Below are positions 61,732-64,000 of a stretch of 64,000 nucleotides of DNA, one piece after another. Source of the stretch: Eumeta japonica (Eukaryota > Arthropoda > Insecta > Lepidoptera > Psychidae); the NCBI GenBank assembly GCA_005406025.1, contig BGZK01002076.1, positions 17,315 to 81,314 of the forward strand. The letters run 5' to 3'. The notes under the pieces are model-generated. The model was not told the origin of the DNA. It saw only the letters and a program-made list of their open reading frames with translations, and searched no databases. Within the stretch, counting starts at the first letter, position 1; the number at the start of each line of letters is the position of its first letter. Both the position numbers and the translations under genes were made by a program.

Positions 61732-63400
61732 CTGAAACAATAGATATGTTTTGATTGAATTCATGAAATTCAACCCGTTGTTTATACTAACTACGGTCCG
61801 TATAGGAATGCGAACAATAGATAAACAGTTCTAAATAGTGCCCGCAGAACGCCAGAACTCGTAGTAAATTCCTTTAATCGGGGTACAAATTTAAATTACT
61901 TATGTCTAGAAAAATAAATTAGGACGTCTTCTAATTTCCGAAAAAGTTATGATAAAGTTTCTCAGTATTGTAACGTATTATTTCGCTCTGTTTCTTGAAT
62001 TGTTTTAGAGTACTAGTCGAGTCAGTATTTACCGACAGTTATAAGGATGCGCTTGCAGATTTGTTTCCCCATAATACAGTAAATTGTATGTTTTAAAATG
62101 TAAAAAAATAACAGGTTCAAATCAAGACCCCGGAGTCAAGTCACAATGATATCACAATTTGTACGATTTTTGAATGTAACATTAACCTAAATTCCATTTC
62201 ATTATGCTACAAGACATTCGCAAGGCGAACTGCTTACATACATTTTCTATATCCATATACGTATAAATCTTACTTTTATACGTTTTGTATCCTCATGAAT
62301 CGAGTTAAAAAATTATATACTAAACACGTCATCTAATCGCGTACTAGGATTCAGACGCACGCATGAATTTGCATAGCGACAGCGGCGCTAAAAGCGGTCT
62401 CCGCGCAGGTTGGACACGGTCACAAAAGCCGCCGTCTGAGAACATGCAAAGGACTGACGCGGACGCGCCGGCCTCGCGGTGCGCCCGCAGCTGTTGACCT
62501 GTCTGGCGTGTCCCCGTTTGGGAAAAAAAAAAAGGTGCCCAGGTGGTGATCCAGTTTCCTTCTTTGCACATTTTTTTTTTTGCAGTGCCATCGTTCAAAA
62601 TCTGTTGACGCTTAATGAAGCGTGTATGTACTCATACATATATATATATATACATACATACATATAATATATACATGTTAGAATGGTCACTATATATACT
62701 GTGACCATTCACCTGCGTTATGGGATGGGGAATGTCAATAAAAGAAAAAGCGTGAAAAACATATGGAATTGAAGAAATAAATGGCCCAAAACAAACTCAA
62801 AATACGACACAGACGCGTTAGAGTTTTTAACTGACGTGCGGACAAAAAGAGAATCTTTTTCGATACAAAGATATGCATATTCTATATGAAGCAAAGAAAA
62901 TTAACGCGTAAATGATTAACGGATAATTAATTAACAGCATAATTTACGTCTACAACATCATACTGATCTAAACTAACTGTCTTCATGCCATAGGAATATC
63001 ACGGCGGACCGGTTGACCGACAGACGCAAGGCGCAATCCGCCATCTCTAAAGACGTCGCATGTAAAAGTCTTTGAAGATAAAAAATAAAAAAAAAAGGCA
63101 ATTTAGACGGGAAGTAGTCCGCGATAAATTATACTCACGGCTGTACTACAGTAGGAGAGTTTCGATCCGATTTTAGACGACAATCGATTTCCGACAACAC
63201 ACGGACCTCGAGCCCCGAATCGACATTGGTATAAAGATCGGCACGGAGATCTAGGCACAGACCGAAATATAGGAATCGGCTCTATATTACCAAAGGATTA
63301 AACCGAAACACGGGTGCGGGTCAATGTTTTTTATCTGTTGAAAAATCTGGCTCGATAGCGTCGCTATACGAAGCCTATTTTATATACGGCATAAGCGCGG
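61732..63400 (-). other. Upstream kinase intron (partial), mostly featureless
   Basis: This is the intron preceding the glycine-loop exon, entered in phase 1. Its 5' end lies outside the window or is unrecognised. The exon encoding the start of the glycine loop was sought and not seen. A GC-richer patch at 62340-62520 holds an octamer-like ATTTGCAT at about 62367, and open frames there have no recognisable motif. A dinucleotide tract and hairpin at 62.63-62.71 kb are listed separately. Confidence 0.7.
62634..62710. repeat. TA/TACA microsatellite followed by a hairpin
   Basis: An imperfect (ta)n(taca)n tract at 62634-62675 precedes GAATGGTCAC (62681-62690), loop tatatatact and GTGACCATTC (62701-62710), an exact 10-bp stem. 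Confidence 0.8.
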
Positions 63401-63563
63401 CGTGGGAGTCGGCACTTCCTCGGTGGACACAATAGGCGTTGCGGGTAAACAAAGCGAGCAGCTGGGCACGACAAGTTCTAGTAACCCGATACGTACATCC
63501 GCATTACGACCCAAGTGCACTGTATAGGTAACGTATAGGCGAGAGTGGTTAGCTACTCGAACG

Positions 63564-63658
63564 TCAGTGTGCGTTTTAAGTTGCCGTCGCAGTTATTACT
63601 TAGGTGCGCACGATCATGACCCTGTACACGAAGATGTCGCTAAGCGGCCGTGTATACG
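63564..63658 (+). promoter_or_regulatory. Candidate promoter and first coding exon of a plus-strand gene
   Basis: An arthropod-type initiator TCAGTG sits at 63564-63569. About 50 bp later an ATG (63616) opens a frame reading MTLYTKMSLSGRVY and then meets the consensus donor ACG|GTGAGT after base 63658. The upstream 150 bp are less AT-rich than the surroundings. If real, this is the first exon of a gene transcribed away from the kinase exons, with later exons beyond base 64000. No TATA box or downstream element is obvious and the peptide is not recognised. A second ATG at 63634 (MSLSGRVY) could be the start instead. The call rests only on the initiator, ATG and donor arrangement. Confidence 0.35.
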
Positions 63659-64000
63659 GTGAGTGCCTTGAAGTTGATAAATTTATGTACAACTTGATGC
63701 TTGAGAATTGACAGATTTGGATGCGTTTTAAGTGCGCGACTCGTTTTCGCGGTAATTTCAAAAGGTTGCCAAACTAGTGGCACACCGCTTCGTTTGTCAA
63801 ATTGTCATTCAGGACATCGCATCGGTGCGTTATAAAAATTGTATACGTAAACATTTTATTGTAAATTTTATATTACGCAATGTAACATCATCGAACACGT
63901 CTCGCTCGTTCAGTCTTTATGCCAGAAATCTTTATTCTTTCTCATAGAACTGAGACTCGTTAGGTTGACTGTAGTACATTTGGGATTTAAGGACATCATG

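Overview
This window is animal nuclear DNA, most likely from a butterfly or moth. It is AT-rich and almost free of long open frames, with large introns and short exons. The dispersed repeats (SINE-like units with a 'ccgcccatgga' core, tRNA-headed SINEs, Helitron-like ends in 'CTAGT', MITEs, a decayed mariner and an endonuclease/reverse-transcriptase tail) are of types common in Lepidoptera. The species cannot be named from the sequence alone.

The one securely coding gene is on the minus strand. It is part of the N-terminal AGC-type kinase domain of a mitogen- and stress-activated kinase (MSK1/2 = RPS6KA5/RPS6KA4; JIL-1 in Drosophila). Four exons read 5' to 3' from high to low coordinates: 61731-61598 (end of the glycine loop and the ATP-binding lysine), 59407-59323, 24766-24651, and 21348-21160 (catalytic loop, DFG and activation segment). 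They join in frame (phases 0, 1, 0) over 524 coding bases. The exon carrying the start of the glycine loop should lie beyond base 64000. The rest of the kinase domain and the C-terminal kinase should lie before base 1; I could not find them between 1 and 21159. Nearly the whole window is therefore introns of this gene: at least 21.2 kb downstream of the last exon seen, then 3.3, 34.6 and 2.2 kb, and at least 2.3 kb upstream.

Region by region. 1-5.9 kb: two copies of a 475-bp element, a 97-bp tandem duplication and GC-richer patches. 6-8.2 kb: SINEs and a reverse-transcriptase remnant. 8.2-14.6 kb: sparse, with one MITE, an (AC)n tract and a GC-rich patch. 14.6-15.6 kb: a foldback element whose left arm is split by a third, nearly perfect copy of the 475-bp element. 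16.4-19.5 kb: SINEs, MITE fragments and a CpG-rich block. 20.4-24.1 kb: hairpins and a Helitron-like unit. 24.8-59.3 kb (the giant intron): MITEs, SINEs, Helitron-like ends, a dense ATCGAT cluster, six perfect CRE palindromes, a double palindrome at 46.2 kb, a composite repeat with a dead mariner at 52.0-53.5 kb and an F-box-like plus-strand remnant at 57.6 kb. Near 63.6 kb a plus-strand promoter and first-exon candidate faces away from the kinase exons.

I see no bacterial, viral, CRISPR or operon-like system. The points most worth following are the kinase gene's architecture, the nested insertion, the near-identical 475-bp copies, the structured inverted repeats, the CRE and ATCGAT clusters, and the F-box-like remnant.
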